Below, one piece after another: positions 13,926-23,986 of a DNA stretch of 64,000 nt; positions within the stretch are counted from its first letter, which is position 1; each line of letters begins with the position of its first letter. The notes under the pieces are model-generated. The model had not been told where the DNA came from, did no database searches, and saw only the letters and a list, made by a program, of their open reading frames with translations. A program made the translations under genes and the position numbers. Origin of the DNA: Mycobacterium sp. 852002-50816_SCH5313054-b (GTDB taxonomy: Bacteria > Actinomycetota > Actinomycetes > Mycobacteriales > Mycobacteriaceae); contig NZ_LZIC01000069.1 of NCBI RefSeq assembly GCF_001667185.1, positions 50,391-114,390 on the forward strand, in the 5' to 3' direction.

Positions 13926-15857
13926 ATGGTTGAGGTCGAACGGCACTCCTACGACGTCGTCGTCATCGGTGCCGGCGGCGCGGGACTCCGCGCGGTCATC
14001 GAGGCGCGGGAACGCGGCCTCAAGGTCGCGGTGGTGTGCAAGTCCCTCTTCGGCAAGGCCCACACGGTCATGGCCGAGGGCGGCTGCGCCGCGTCGATGG
14101 GAAACACCAACCCGAAAGACAACTGGCAGACCCACTTCGGCGACACCATGCGAGGCGGGAAATTCCTCAACAACTGGCGGATGGCCGAGCTGCACGCCAA
14201 GGAGGCCCCGGACCGGGTCTGGGAGCTGGAGACCTACGGCGCGCTGTTCGACCGCCTCAAGGACGGCAAGATCAGCCAGCGCAACTTCGGCGGGCACACG
14301 TACCCGCGGCTGGCGCACGTCGGCGACCGCACCGGCCTGGAATTGATCCGCACCATGCAGCAGAAGATCGTCTCGCTGCAGCAGGAGGACTTCGCGGAGC
14401 TCGGCGACTACGAGGCGCGCATCAGGGTCTTCGCCGAGTGCACGATCACCGAGCTGCTCAAGGACGGTGACGCGATCGCCGGGGCCTTCGGCTACTGGCG
14501 CGAAAGCGGCAACTTCGTCCTGTTCGAGGCCCCGGCGGTGGTGCTGGCCACCGGCGGCATCGGCAAGTCATTCAAGGTGACGTCGAACTCCTGGGAGTAC
14601 ACCGGCGACGGGCACGCGCTGGCCCTGCGGGCGGGCGCGTCACTGATCAACATGGAGTTCGTCCAGTTCCACCCGACGGGCATGGTGTGGCCGCCCAGCG
14701 TGAAGGGGATTCTCGTCACCGAGGGCGTCCGCGGCGACGGCGGGGTACTGAAGAACTCCGACACCAAGCGGTTCATGTTCGAGTACATCCCGCCGGTGTT
14801 CAAGGGCCAGTACGCCGAGACCGAGCAAGAAGCCGACCAGTGGCTCAAGGACAACGACTCGGCCCGCCGCACCCCGGACCTGCTGCCGCGCGACGAGGTT
14901 GCGCGCGCGATCAACTCGGAGGTCAAGGCCGGCCGGGGCACCCCGCACGGCGGGGTGTACCTCGACATCGCCTCGCGGCTGACGCCCGAGGAGATCAAGC
15001 GGCGCCTGCCGTCGATGTACCACCAGTTCAAGGAGCTGGCGGGCGTCGACATCACCAAGGAGCCAATGGAAGTCGGACCCACCTGCCACTACGTGATGGG
15101 TGGAGTCGAGGTCGACGCCGACACCGGCGCGGCCACGGTGCCCGGGCTGTTCGCCGCCGGTGAGTGCTCCGGCGGCATGCACGGCTCCAACCGGTTGGGC
15201 GGCAACTCGCTGTCCGACCTGCTGGTGTTCGGCCGGCGCGCCGGCCTGGGGGCCGCCGACTACGTGCGCGCACTGAGCAGCCGCCCCGCGGTCGCCCAGG
15301 ACGCCGTCGACACCGCGGCCCAGCGGGCGCTGGCCCCGTTCGACGGACCAAGCAACGGCGCCGCGGCCGAGAACCCCTACACCCTCCAGCTGGAACTGCA
15401 GCAGTCGATGAACGACCTGGTGGGCATCATTCGCAAGTCGGAGGAGATCTCCGAGGCCCTCGGCCGGCTCGGCAAACTGCGCGAGCGGTTCAAGAACATC
15501 CACGTGGAGGGCGGTCGCCGGTACAACCCCGGCTGGAACCTGGCCATCGACCTCCGCAACATGCTGCTGGTCAGCGAGTGCGTGGCCAAGGCCGCGCTGG
15601 AGCGCACCGAGAGCCGCGGCGGGCACACGCGCGACGATCACCCGTCGATGGACTCGTCGTGGCGCAAGGTGCTGCTGGTGTGCCGCGCAGTCGCCGAGCC
15701 CGGCGACCCGGAAGCCGCCGTGATCCCCGACATCACCATCACGCGTGAGGACCAGACGCCGATGCGGCCCGATCTGCTCGAGCTTTTCGAGATCTCTGAG
15801 CTGGAGAAGTACTACACCGGCGACGAGCTGGCCGACCACCCAGGACGGAGAAGCTAA
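13926..15857 (+). CDS. sdhA: Succinate dehydrogenase 1 flavoprotein subunit
   Basis: A 643-aa flavoprotein. The FAD-binding start is DVVVIGAGGAGLRAVIEARE, with the AEGGCAASMGN and HTVMAEGG region around the covalent-flavin site. The substrate region includes FVQFHPTGM and GGNSLSDLLVFGRRAG. It oxidises succinate to fumarate. The ATG at 13926 (MVEVERHSYD) matches Rv0248c; the frame also allows a TTG at 13893. The stop overlaps the sdhB start (TAATG). Confidence 0.94.
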   Translation: MVEVERHSYDVVVIGAGGAGLRAVIEARERGLKVAVVCKSLFGKAHTVMAEGGCAASMGNTNPKDNWQTHFGDTMRGGKFLNNWRMAELHAKEAPDRVWELETYGALFDRLKDGKISQRNFGGHTYPRLAHVGDRTGLELIRTMQQKIVSLQQEDFAELGDYEARIRVFAECTITELLKDGDAIAGAFGYWRESGNFVLFEAPAVVLATGGIGKSFKVTSNSWEYTGDGHALALRAGASLINMEFVQFHPTGMVWPPSVKGILVTEGVRGDGGVLKNSDTKRFMFEYIPPVFKGQYAETEQEADQWLKDNDSARRTPDLLPRDEVARAINSEVKAGRGTPHGGVYLDIASRLTPEEIKRRLPSMYHQFKELAGVDITKEPMEVGPTCHYVMGGVEVDADTGAATVPGLFAAGECSGGMHGSNRLGGNSLSDLLVFGRRAGLGAADYVRALSSRPAVAQDAVDTAAQRALAPFDGPSNGAAAENPYTLQLELQQSMNDLVGIIRKSEEISEALGRLGKLRERFKNIHVEGGRRYNPGWNLAIDLRNMLLVSECVAKAALERTESRGGHTRDDHPSMDSSWRKVLLVCRAVAEPGDPEAAVIPDITITREDQTPMRPDLLELFEISELEKYYTGDELADHPGRRS

Positions 15858-16603
15858 TGAGCTACAACGCCAGCATGCGGGTGTGGCGCGGCGACGACGC
15901 CACCGGCGCGCTGCAGGACTTCACGGTCGAGGTCAACGAGGGCGAGGTGGTGCTCGACATCATCCATCGCCTGCAGCAGACCCAGACCCCCGACCTCGCG
16001 GTGCGGTGGAACTGCAAGGCGGGCAAGTGCGGATCGTGCTCGGCGGAGATCAACGGTTATCCCCGCTTGCTGTGCATGACCCGGATGTCGACGTTCGCCG
16101 AGGACGAGGTGGTGACCGTCACGCCGCTGCGGACGTTCCCGGTGATCCGCGACCTGGTCACCGACGTCTCGTTCAACTACGAAAAGGCCCGCGAGATACC
16201 GTCTTTCGCGCCGCCCAAGGACCTGCAGCCCGGGGAATACCGGATGGCGCAGGCCGACGTGCAGCGCTCCCAGGAGTTCCGCAAGTGCATCGAGTGCTTC
16301 CTGTGCCAGAACGTCTGCCACGTGGTCCGCGACCACGAGGAGAACAAGAAGGCATTTGCCGGCCCGCGCTTTTTGATGCGCATCGCCGAGCTGGAAATGC
16401 ACCCGCTGGACACGCTGGACCGGCGCAACCAGGCGCAGGAAGAGCACGGCCTGGGCTACTGCAACATCACCAAGTGCTGCACCGAGGTGTGCCCGGAAAA
16501 CATCAAGATCACCGACAACGCGCTGATCCCGATGAAAGAGCGGGTCGCGGACCGCAAATACGACCCCGTGGTGTGGCTGGGTAACAAGCTGTTCCGCCGT
16601 TAA
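15857..16603 (+). CDS. sdhB: Succinate dehydrogenase 1 iron-sulfur subunit
   Basis: A 248-aa protein carrying all three expected iron-sulfur clusters. CKAGKCGSCSAEINGYPRLLC is the [2Fe-2S] site, CIECFLCQNVC the [4Fe-4S] ligands, and CNITKCCTEVCPENIKITD completes the [3Fe-4S]/[4Fe-4S] set. It passes electrons from SdhA to the membrane anchor. It has the same length as Rv0247c. Its ATG shares a base with the sdhA stop. Confidence 0.95.
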   Translation: MSYNASMRVWRGDDATGALQDFTVEVNEGEVVLDIIHRLQQTQTPDLAVRWNCKAGKCGSCSAEINGYPRLLCMTRMSTFAEDEVVTVTPLRTFPVIRDLVTDVSFNYEKAREIPSFAPPKDLQPGEYRMAQADVQRSQEFRKCIECFLCQNVCHVVRDHEENKKAFAGPRFLMRIAELEMHPLDTLDRRNQAQEEHGLGYCNITKCCTEVCPENIKITDNALIPMKERVADRKYDPVVWLGNKLFRR

Positions 16604-16633
16604 GGCCCCGCCCGCATCGGGTACCCGGAACCC

Positions 16634-16789
16634 ATGCGAGGAACCACCAGCGTCAACGAGATCCGCACCGCGATCCGCGAGCTGTCGGTCCGCGCCGAAC
16701 TCGCGCGTAAAGAGGGCCGGCACGAGGACGCTGCGGAAATCGAGCGGCGCATCGACGGCTATCGGGAAGAACTCGGCCACCGGCCCTAG
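16634..16789 (+). CDS. Small charged helical protein, 51 aa
   Basis: An ORF 30 bp after sdhB, MRGTTSVNEIRTAIRELSVR onward, ending GYREELGHRP. Nearly all third codon positions are G or C, as in real genes here. The protein is one long amphipathic helix rich in Glu and Arg (AELARKEGRHEDAAEIERRI), recalling the short UVR-type helical hairpin. No function is known. It is probably cotranscribed with sdhCAB. Confidence 0.55.
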   Translation: MRGTTSVNEIRTAIRELSVRAELARKEGRHEDAAEIERRIDGYREELGHRP

Positions 16790-16837
16790 CTGGCGGCCCG
16801 CGCGGCGCCGAGCCTGCGCGATGGTGCAGCCCAGCGC

Positions 16838-18021
<1,184 letters not shown>

Positions 18022-18109
18022 CCCGCGATCATCTCCGCAGCTCAACCGGCCAATGCCCGCCTTCCCAACCGGTTGGTTAGTTAGATGCTGCAATGTAGCT
18101 CACACTCGC

Positions 18110-18162
18110 TTGCGTTGGCGCAAATAACGGATATATTTTAGGACAGTTACTGGTGGGTAACT
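18110..18162 (+). promoter_or_regulatory. fadE5 promoter with palindromic operator
   Basis: A housekeeping-type promoter can be read: TTGCGT at 18110-18115, 16 bp, TATATT at 18132-18137. A perfect dyad follows, AGTTAC (18145-18150), six bases, GTAACT (18157-18162), placed where transcription should start. A TetR-type repressor bound here would block initiation. Confidence 0.6.
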
Positions 18163-18211
18163 TAGACCTAGTACCCAACCACAAGTGGCATTCTCAACGA
18201 GGAGGAACGTA

Positions 18212-20047
18212 GTGAGCCACTACAAGAGCAACGTCCGTGACCAGGTGTTCAACCTGTTCGAAGTCTTCGGCGTTGACCAGGCTTTAGGCCAGGGCGAGTA
18301 CAGCGACCTGGACGTGGACACGGCCAAAGAGATGCTGACCGAGGTCAGCCGGCTGGCCGAGGGCCCGATCGCGGAATCGTTCGTCGAGGGCGACCGCAAC
18401 CCGCCGGTTTTCGACCCCGAGACCCACTCGGTGACGCTGCCGGAGAACTTCAAGAAGTCGGTGCGCGCGGTCCAAGAGGCCGGCTGGGACAAGGCCGGCA
18501 TCGACGAGGCGCTCGGCGGCATGCCGATGCCCAAGGCCCTGGTGTGGGCGCTGCACGAGCACATCCTGGGCGCCAACCCCGCCGTGTGGATGTACGGCGG
18601 CGGCGCCGGCTTCGCCAACGTCATCTACCACCTCGGCACCGAGGAGCAGAAGAAGTGGGCCGTGCTGTGCGCAGAGCGTCAGTGGGGCGCGACCATGGTG
18701 CTCACCGAGCCGGACGCCGGTTCGGACGTGGGCGCCGGGCGGACCAAGGCCGTCCAGCAGGAGGATGGCTCCTGGCACATCGAGGGTGTGAAGCGGTTCA
18801 TCACCTCCGCTGAATCCGGCGATCTGTTCGAGAACATCGTCCACCTGGTGCTGGCCCGCCCCGAGGGCGCCGGCCCGGGCACCAAGGGCCTGTCGCTGTT
18901 CATCGTGCCCAAGTTCCTGTTCGACTTCGAGACCGGCGACCCGGGCGAGCGCAACGGCGTCTTCGTCACCAACGTCGAGCACAAGATGGGCCTCAAGGTC
19001 TCCACGACCTGCGAGCTGTCGCTCGGTCAGCACGGCGTGCCCGCCAAGGGCTGGCTGGTCGGCGAGGTGCACAACGGCATCGCGCAGATGTTCGACGTCA
19101 TCGAGATGGCCCGGATGATGGTCGGCACCAAGGCGATCGCCACGCTGTCGACCGGCTACCTCAACGCGCTGGAGTACGCCAAGACGCGGCTGCAGGGTGC
19201 CGACATGACCCAGATGACCGACAAGACCGCCCCGCGGGTGACCATCACGCACCACCCCGACGTGCGCCGGTCGCTGATGACCCAGAAGGCCTACGCCGAG
19301 GGTCTGCGCGCGCTGTACCTCTACACCGCGACCTACCAGGACGCGGCGGTCGCCGAGGCGCTGCACGGCGTGGACGCCGACCTGGCGGTCAAGGTCAACG
19401 ACCTGATGCTGCCGGTGGTCAAGGGTGTGGGCTCCGAACAGGCCTACGCGAAGCTGACCGAGAGCCTGCAAACCTTCGGTGGGTCCGGCTTCCTGCAGGA
19501 CTACCCGATCGAGCAGTACATCCGGGACTCCAAGATCGACTCGCTCTACGAGGGCACCACCGCCATCCAGGCGCAGGACTTCTTCTTCCGCAAGATCGTC
19601 CGCGACAAGGGTGTGGCGCTGGCCCACGTGTCGGGTGAGATCCAGAAGTTCGTCGACAGCGAGACCGGCAACGGGCGGCTGAAGACCGAGCGTGAGCAGC
19701 TGGGCAAGGCGCTGGCCGACGTCCAGGCCATGGCGGCGACCCTGACCGGCTACCTGATGGCCGCCCAGGAGGATGTCACCAGCCTGTACAAGGTGGGCCT
19801 GGGTTCCGTGCGCTTCCTGATGAGCGTCGGCGACCTGGTCATCGGCTGGCTGCTGCAGCGTCAGGCCGCGGTGGCCGTGGCGGCGCTGGACGCCGGCGCC
19901 AGCGGTTCCGAGCGGTCCTTCTACGAGGGCAAGATTGCGGTGGCGTCGTTCTTCGCGAAGAACTTCCTGCCGCTGCTGGCCGGCACCCGCGAGGTCATCG
20001 AGACGCTGGACAACGACATCATGGAGCTCGACGAGGCCGCGTTCTAA
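18212..20047 (+). CDS. fadE5: Acyl-CoA dehydrogenase FadE5
   Basis: A 611-aa long-form acyl-CoA dehydrogenase, the same length as Rv0244c. Family blocks are [23 protein letters not shown] (flavin/substrate loop), [13 protein letters not shown], and [39 protein letters not shown] near the active site. It oxidises acyl-CoA to trans-2-enoyl-CoA with FAD; M. tuberculosis FadE5 accepts a wide chain range. The GTG at 18212 has a GAGGAGGA ribosome site 5 bp upstream; the frame is open from 18185. An intrinsic terminator follows. Confidence 0.95.
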   Translation: MSHYKSNVRDQVFNLFEVFGVDQALGQGEYSDLDVDTAKEMLTEVSRLAEGPIAESFVEGDRNPPVFDPETHSVTLPENFKKSVRAVQEAGWDKAGIDEALGGMPMPKALVWALHEHILGANPAVWMYGGGAGFANVIYHLGTEEQKKWAVLCAERQWGATMVLTEPDAGSDVGAGRTKAVQQEDGSWHIEGVKRFITSAESGDLFENIVHLVLARPEGAGPGTKGLSLFIVPKFLFDFETGDPGERNGVFVTNVEHKMGLKVSTTCELSLGQHGVPAKGWLVGEVHNGIAQMFDVIEMARMMVGTKAIATLSTGYLNALEYAKTRLQGADMTQMTDKTAPRVTITHHPDVRRSLMTQKAYAEGLRALYLYTATYQDAAVAEALHGVDADLAVKVNDLMLPVVKGVGSEQAYAKLTESLQTFGGSGFLQDYPIEQYIRDSKIDSLYEGTTAIQAQDFFFRKIVRDKGVALAHVSGEIQKFVDSETGNGRLKTEREQLGKALADVQAMAATLTGYLMAAQEDVTSLYKVGLGSVRFLMSVGDLVIGWLLQRQAAVAVAALDAGASGSERSFYEGKIAVASFFAKNFLPLLAGTREVIETLDNDIMELDEAAF

Positions 20048-20058
20048 CCGGCCTCAGC

Positions 20059-20092
20059 AAAAACCCCGCTTCCGGCTGGAGGCGGGGTTTTT
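20059..20092 (+). terminator. Intrinsic terminator after fadE5
   Basis: AAAAACCCCGC at 20059-20069 pairs with GCGGGGTTTTT at 20082-20092, leaving a 12-nt loop and a run of T. It begins 12 bp after the fadE5 stop and is a classical rho-independent terminator, usable from either side. Confidence 0.9.
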
Positions 20093-20113
20093 GTATTGCG
20101 CGGCACACGAAAA

Positions 20114-20150
20114 GGGCCGCCGCTGGATCCCCTCACTCCAGCGGCGGCCC
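20114..20150. terminator. Second long perfect hairpin between fadE5 and fadA2
   Basis: GGGCCGCCGCTGGA (20114-20127) pairs base for base with TCCAGCGGCGGCCC (20137-20150) across a 9-nt loop. No T-run follows. A 16-bp self-complementary GGGGCGCGCGCGCCCC lies further on at 20304-20319, just past the fadA2 stop. Together with the preceding terminator these isolate the two convergent genes; nothing coding is seen in 20048-20324. Confidence 0.65.
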
Positions 20151-20324
20151 GTTTCACACGCCCGTCCACGCTGACGGGGCGGTTGACTAAAGGGATGCCC
20201 CGTATTGCCGTCGGGGTCGGGGGGTCAGACCGCAACACGGGGCTATCCGGACGAGGGGGTACCCCGCGGGCCGGTTTCATAACCTGCTGTGACGGATTTC
20301 ATTGGGGCGCGCGCGCCCCGGGTC

Positions 20325-21635
20325 TCAGGCCTGCAGGATCGCGGCGACGCCCTGGCCGCCCGCGGCGCAGATCGAAATCTGCGCCCGGACGGTCCCGCCG
20401 CCCTTCTGGCCGGCCTTCTTCTCGGCCAGCTGCTTGGCGGCCTGCGCGAGGATCCGCCCGCCGGTGGCGGCGAACGGATGCCCGGCCGCCAGCGACGAAC
20501 CGTTGACGTTGAGCTTGGACCGATCGATCGAGCCGAGCGCGGCGTCGAGCCCCAGCCGCTCCTTGCAGTACTCCTCGGATTCCCAGGCCTGCAGGTGTGC
20601 CAGCACCACCGACGCGAACGCCTCGTGGATCTCGTAGAAGTCGAAGTCTTGCAGGCTCAGCCCGTTGCGGGCCAGCAGCCGGGGCACGGCGTAGGTGGGC
20701 GCCATCAGCAGCCCGTCGCGCCCGTTGACGTAGTCGACCGCGGCGGTCTCCGCGTCCACCAGGAAGGCCAGCGGCTCCAGCGAGTGGGCGGCCGCCCAGT
20801 CCTCGCTGGCCAGCAGCGCGACCGAGGCGCCGTCGGTCAGCGGAGTCGAGTTGCCGGCGGTCATCGTCGCGTCGCCGTTCTTCACGCCGAAGACCGGGCG
20901 CAGCGTCGCCAGCTTCTCGGTGCTGGCGTTGGGCCGCAGATTGTCGTCGCGGTAGAGCCCCAGGAACGGCATGACCAGGTCGTCGAAGAAGCCGCGGTCG
21001 TAGGCGGCGGACATGTTGCGATGGCTGGCCACGGCCAGCTCGTCCTGGTCGACGCGCTTGATGCCCATCTGCTTGGTGGTAATGGCGGCGTGCTCGCCCA
21101 TCGACAGCCCGGTGCGCGGCTCGCTGTTCGCCGGGATCTCGAGCCCGAGGGTGGCCGGCAGCGTGCCGACCAGCCGCAGCCGCTCCAGGTTGGACTTGGA
21201 CCGGCGCAGCTTGAGCAGCTGGCGGCGGAGGTTGTCGCCCAGCCCGATGGGCGGGTCGGAGGTCGTGTCCACCCCGCCGGCGGCGGCGACCTCGTAGCGG
21301 CCGGAGGCCACCCCGTCGGCCGCGGCGATCGCCGCCTGCAGCCCGGTCCCGCACGCCTGCTGGATGTCGAACGCCGGCGTGTACGACGACAGCTCGGAAC
21401 CGAGCACGCATTCGCGGGTCAGGTTGAAGTCGCGGCTGTGCTTGAGCACCGCGCCGCCGACAACCGCGCCCAGCCGCTCGCCGGCCAGCCCGAACCGGTC
21501 CACCAGCCCATCCAGGGCCGCGGTGAACATGTCCTGGTTGGACGCCTCCGCGTAGGCGCCGTCGGACCTCGCGAACGGAATGCGATTGCCGCCCAGCACC
21601 GCGACGGGTCGCCTGCTCTTACTCTCTGGGGCCAC
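20325..21635 (-). CDS. fadA2: Acetyl-CoA acyltransferase (thiolase) FadA2
   Basis: A 436-aa thiolase. The nucleophile cysteine is in DIQQACGTGLQAAIAAADGV, the conserved Asn/His region is FYEIHEAFASVVLAHLQAWE then NGSSLAAGHPFAATGGRILAQ, and the general-base cysteine is in ISICAAGGQGVAAIL. It cleaves 3-ketoacyl-CoA to acetyl-CoA in beta-oxidation, or runs in reverse. The start is GTG at 21635. It is divergent from fabG4, with an operator-like dyad between them. It corresponds to Rv0243. Confidence 0.93.
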   Translation of the reverse strand: MAPESKSRRPVAVLGGNRIPFARSDGAYAEASNQDMFTAALDGLVDRFGLAGERLGAVVGGAVLKHSRDFNLTRECVLGSELSSYTPAFDIQQACGTGLQAAIAAADGVASGRYEVAAAGGVDTTSDPPIGLGDNLRRQLLKLRRSKSNLERLRLVGTLPATLGLEIPANSEPRTGLSMGEHAAITTKQMGIKRVDQDELAVASHRNMSAAYDRGFFDDLVMPFLGLYRDDNLRPNASTEKLATLRPVFGVKNGDATMTAGNSTPLTDGASVALLASEDWAAAHSLEPLAFLVDAETAAVDYVNGRDGLLMAPTYAVPRLLARNGLSLQDFDFYEIHEAFASVVLAHLQAWESEEYCKERLGLDAALGSIDRSKLNVNGSSLAAGHPFAATGGRILAQAAKQLAEKKAGQKGGGTVRAQISICAAGGQGVAAILQA

Positions 21636-21704
21636 TTTTCTCTCCGTGTATCTCCGGGTACACCAGTCTTGAACCGGCCGTTACAGGCCATACTACCCAC
21701 TGTT

Positions 21705-21720
21705 CTTACTCTGAAGTAAG
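21705..21720. promoter_or_regulatory. Palindromic operator candidate between fadA2 and fabG4
   Basis: CTTACT (21705-21710), four bases, AGTAAG (21715-21720): a perfect 16-bp dyad in the 141-bp divergent region. It resembles the fadE5 dyad in size and AT-rich core, so one TetR-family repressor might control both, but the sequences are not identical. Confidence 0.5.
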
Positions 21721-21776
21721 TTCGTCCCCGATACGGTTGGCCTGATACCGAACTACCCATGGAAGGCAGCAGCTCA

Positions 21777-23141
21777 GTGGCTCCCAAGCGCTCGTCCGAT
21801 CTGTTCTCGCAGGTCGTCAACTCCGGGCCCGGATCGTTTCTGGCAAAGCAACTTGGCGTCCCGCAACCCGAGACCCTGCGCCGGTATTCCCCCGGCGACC
21901 CACCGCTGGCCGGGTCCCTGCTGATCGGCGGCGAGGGCAGGGTGGCCGAGCCGCTGCGTTCGGCGCTGGCCAAGGATTACGACGTGGTGGGCGCCAACCT
22001 GGGCGGCCGCTGGGCCGATCAGTTCGCCGGCCTGGTTTTCGACGCCACCGGGATCACCACGCCGGCCGGGTTAAAGGGCCTGCACGAATTCTTCACCCCG
22101 GTGCTGCGCAATCTGGGCCACAGCGCGCGCGTCGTCGTGGTCGGCACCACGCCCGACGCGGCCGCCAGCACCGACGAGCGGATCGCCCAGCGCGCGCTGG
22201 AGGGCTTCACCCGCTCGCTGGGCAAGGAACTGCGGAACGGCGCCACCGTGCAGCTGGTGTACCTGTCGCCGGCCGCCAAACCCGCGGCCACGGGCCTGGA
22301 GTCGACGATGCGGTTCATCCTGTCGGGCAAGTCGGCGTATGTCGACGGCCAGGTCTTCTACGTCGGGGAGGCCGATGCCACGCCGCCGGCCGACTGGGAC
22401 CGGCCGCTGGACGGCAACGTCGCGATCGTCACCGGCGCCGCCCGCGGCATCGGCGCCTGCATCGCCGAGGTGTTCGCCCGCGACGGCGCCCGCGTCGTCG
22501 CGATCGACGTGGAGTCGGCCGCGGAGACCCTCGCCGAAACCGCCAGCCGGGTCGGCGGCACCGCGCTGTGGCTCGACGTCACCGCCGACGACGCCGTCGA
22601 CAAGATCGCCGAGCACCTGCGCGACCACTACGCCGGGCACGCCGACGTGTTGGTCAACAACGCCGGCATCACCCGCGACAAGCTGTTGGCCAACATGGAC
22701 GACGCCCGCTGGGACGCCGTCTTGGCCGTCAATCTCCTTGCCCCGCAACGGCTTACCGAGGGTCTCATCGGCAACGGCAGCATCGGCGAAGGGGGCCGGG
22801 TGATCGGCCTGTCGTCGATGGCCGGCATCGCGGGCAACCGCGGGCAGACCAACTACGCCACCACCAAGGCCGGCATGATCGGCCTCACCCAGGCGCTGGC
22901 GCCGGGGCTGTACGAGAAGGGCATCACGATCAACGCCGTCGCCCCGGGGTTCATCGAAACCCAGATGACCGCCGCCATCCCGCTGGCCACCCGCGAGGTG
23001 GGCCGGCGGATGAACTCGCTGCTGCAGGGTGGGCAGCCCGTCGACGTCGCCGAAGCGATCGCCTACTTCGCCAGCCCGGCCTCGAATGCGGTGACCGGCA
23101 ACGTCATTCGCGTCTGCGGCCAGGCGATGCTGGGGGCGTGA
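21777..23141 (+). CDS. fabG4: High-molecular-weight 3-oxoacyl-[ACP]/CoA reductase FabG4
   Basis: A 454-aa protein, identical in length to Rv0242c. The N-terminal half (to about residue 205) is a flavodoxin-like Rossmann domain of unknown ligand. The C-terminal half is a short-chain dehydrogenase: [21 protein letters not shown] binds NAD(H), [11 protein letters not shown] is conserved, and the Ser-Tyr-Lys triad is in [23 protein letters not shown]. The reaction is reduction of 3-oxoacyl thioesters. The GTG at 21777 ([10 protein letters not shown]) fits the family; an ATG at 21759 would add six residues. The stop overlaps the htdX start (ATGA-type). Confidence 0.94.
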   Translation: MAPKRSSDLFSQVVNSGPGSFLAKQLGVPQPETLRRYSPGDPPLAGSLLIGGEGRVAEPLRSALAKDYDVVGANLGGRWADQFAGLVFDATGITTPAGLKGLHEFFTPVLRNLGHSARVVVVGTTPDAAASTDERIAQRALEGFTRSLGKELRNGATVQLVYLSPAAKPAATGLESTMRFILSGKSAYVDGQVFYVGEADATPPADWDRPLDGNVAIVTGAARGIGACIAEVFARDGARVVAIDVESAAETLAETASRVGGTALWLDVTADDAVDKIAEHLRDHYAGHADVLVNNAGITRDKLLANMDDARWDAVLAVNLLAPQRLTEGLIGNGSIGEGGRVIGLSSMAGIAGNRGQTNYATTKAGMIGLTQALAPGLYEKGITINAVAPGFIETQMTAAIPLATREVGRRMNSLLQGGQPVDVAEAIAYFASPASNAVTGNVIRVCGQAMLGA

Positions 23142-23986
23142 TGAACCAGCCAAGCGGCCTGAAGAACATGCTGCGCGCGGCGGCCGGGGCCCTGCCGTTG
23201 GTGCCCCGCTCCGACCAGCTGCCCACCCGCACGGTGACCGTCGACGAGTTGCCCATCGACCACACCAACGTGGCCGAATACGCCGGCGTCACCGGCCTGC
23301 GCTATGGCAACCACGTGCCGCTGACCTACCCGTTCGCGTTGACCTTTCCCGCGATGATGTCGCTGGTGACCGGCTTCGACTTTCCTTTCGCGGCAATGGG
23401 ATCCGTGCACACCGAGAATCACATCACGCAGTACCGCCCGATCGCGGTGACCGATACGGTCGGCGTGCGGGTGCACGCGGAGAACCTGCGCGAACACCGG
23501 AAGGGCCTCCTGGTGGACCTGGTCACGGACGTCAGCGTCGGCAATGAGGATGCGTGGCACCAGGTGACCACCTTCCTGCACCAGCAACGCACCAGCCTGT
23601 CCGACGAGCCCAAACCGCCGCCGCAGAAGCAGCCCAGGCTGCCGCCGCCCAGCACCTTGCTGCGGGTCAGCCCCGGCCAGATCCGTCGCTACGCCGTCGT
23701 CGGCGGCCACCACAACCCGATCCACACCAACCCGATCGCCGCCAAGCTGTTCGGATTCCCGACGGTCATCGCGCACGGGATGTTCAGCGCCGCGGCGGTA
23801 TTGGCCAACATCGAGGCCCGGCTACCCGACCAGGTGCAGTACTCGGTGCGGTTCGGCAAGCCGCTGGTGCTGCCCGGCACCGCCGGGCTCTACATCGACC
23901 AGGGCGACGACGGCGGCTGGGACCTTTCCCTGCGCAACGTCGCCAAGGGGTATCCCTACCTGACCGGCAGCGTCCGGGCCGGCTAG
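23141..23986 (+). CDS. htdX: (R)-specific enoyl-CoA/ACP hydratase-like protein HtdX, altered active site
   Basis: A 281-aa double-hotdog hydratase, corresponding to Rv0241c. The first half has the FasI/HsdX-type fold (VAEYAGVTGLRYGNHVPLTYPFALTFPAMM), and the second carries the hydratase-2 motif. That motif normally reads G-D-x-N-P-x-H, with Asp and His catalytic. Here it is GGHHNPIHTNPIAAKLFG, so the Asp position is His190 (codon at 23708-23710), while His195 is kept. It is coupled to fabG4 by overlapping stop and start, fitting a reductase-dehydratase pair for 3-oxoacyl chains. Activity should be questioned because of the substitution. Its stop overlaps the convergent ClC gene. Confidence 0.88.
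   Translation: MNQPSGLKNMLRAAAGALPLVPRSDQLPTRTVTVDELPIDHTNVAEYAGVTGLRYGNHVPLTYPFALTFPAMMSLVTGFDFPFAAMGSVHTENHITQYRPIAVTDTVGVRVHAENLREHRKGLLVDLVTDVSVGNEDAWHQVTTFLHQQRTSLSDEPKPPPQKQPRLPPPSTLLRVSPGQIRRYAVVGGHHNPIHTNPIAAKLFGFPTVIAHGMFSAAAVLANIEARLPDQVQYSVRFGKPLVLPGTAGLYIDQGDDGGWDLSLRNVAKGYPYLTGSVRAG

Noticed and set aside
20096..20506. 136-aa ORF between fadE5 and fadA2
   Set aside because: It runs through hairpins and into the complement of fadA2, with no family resemblance.
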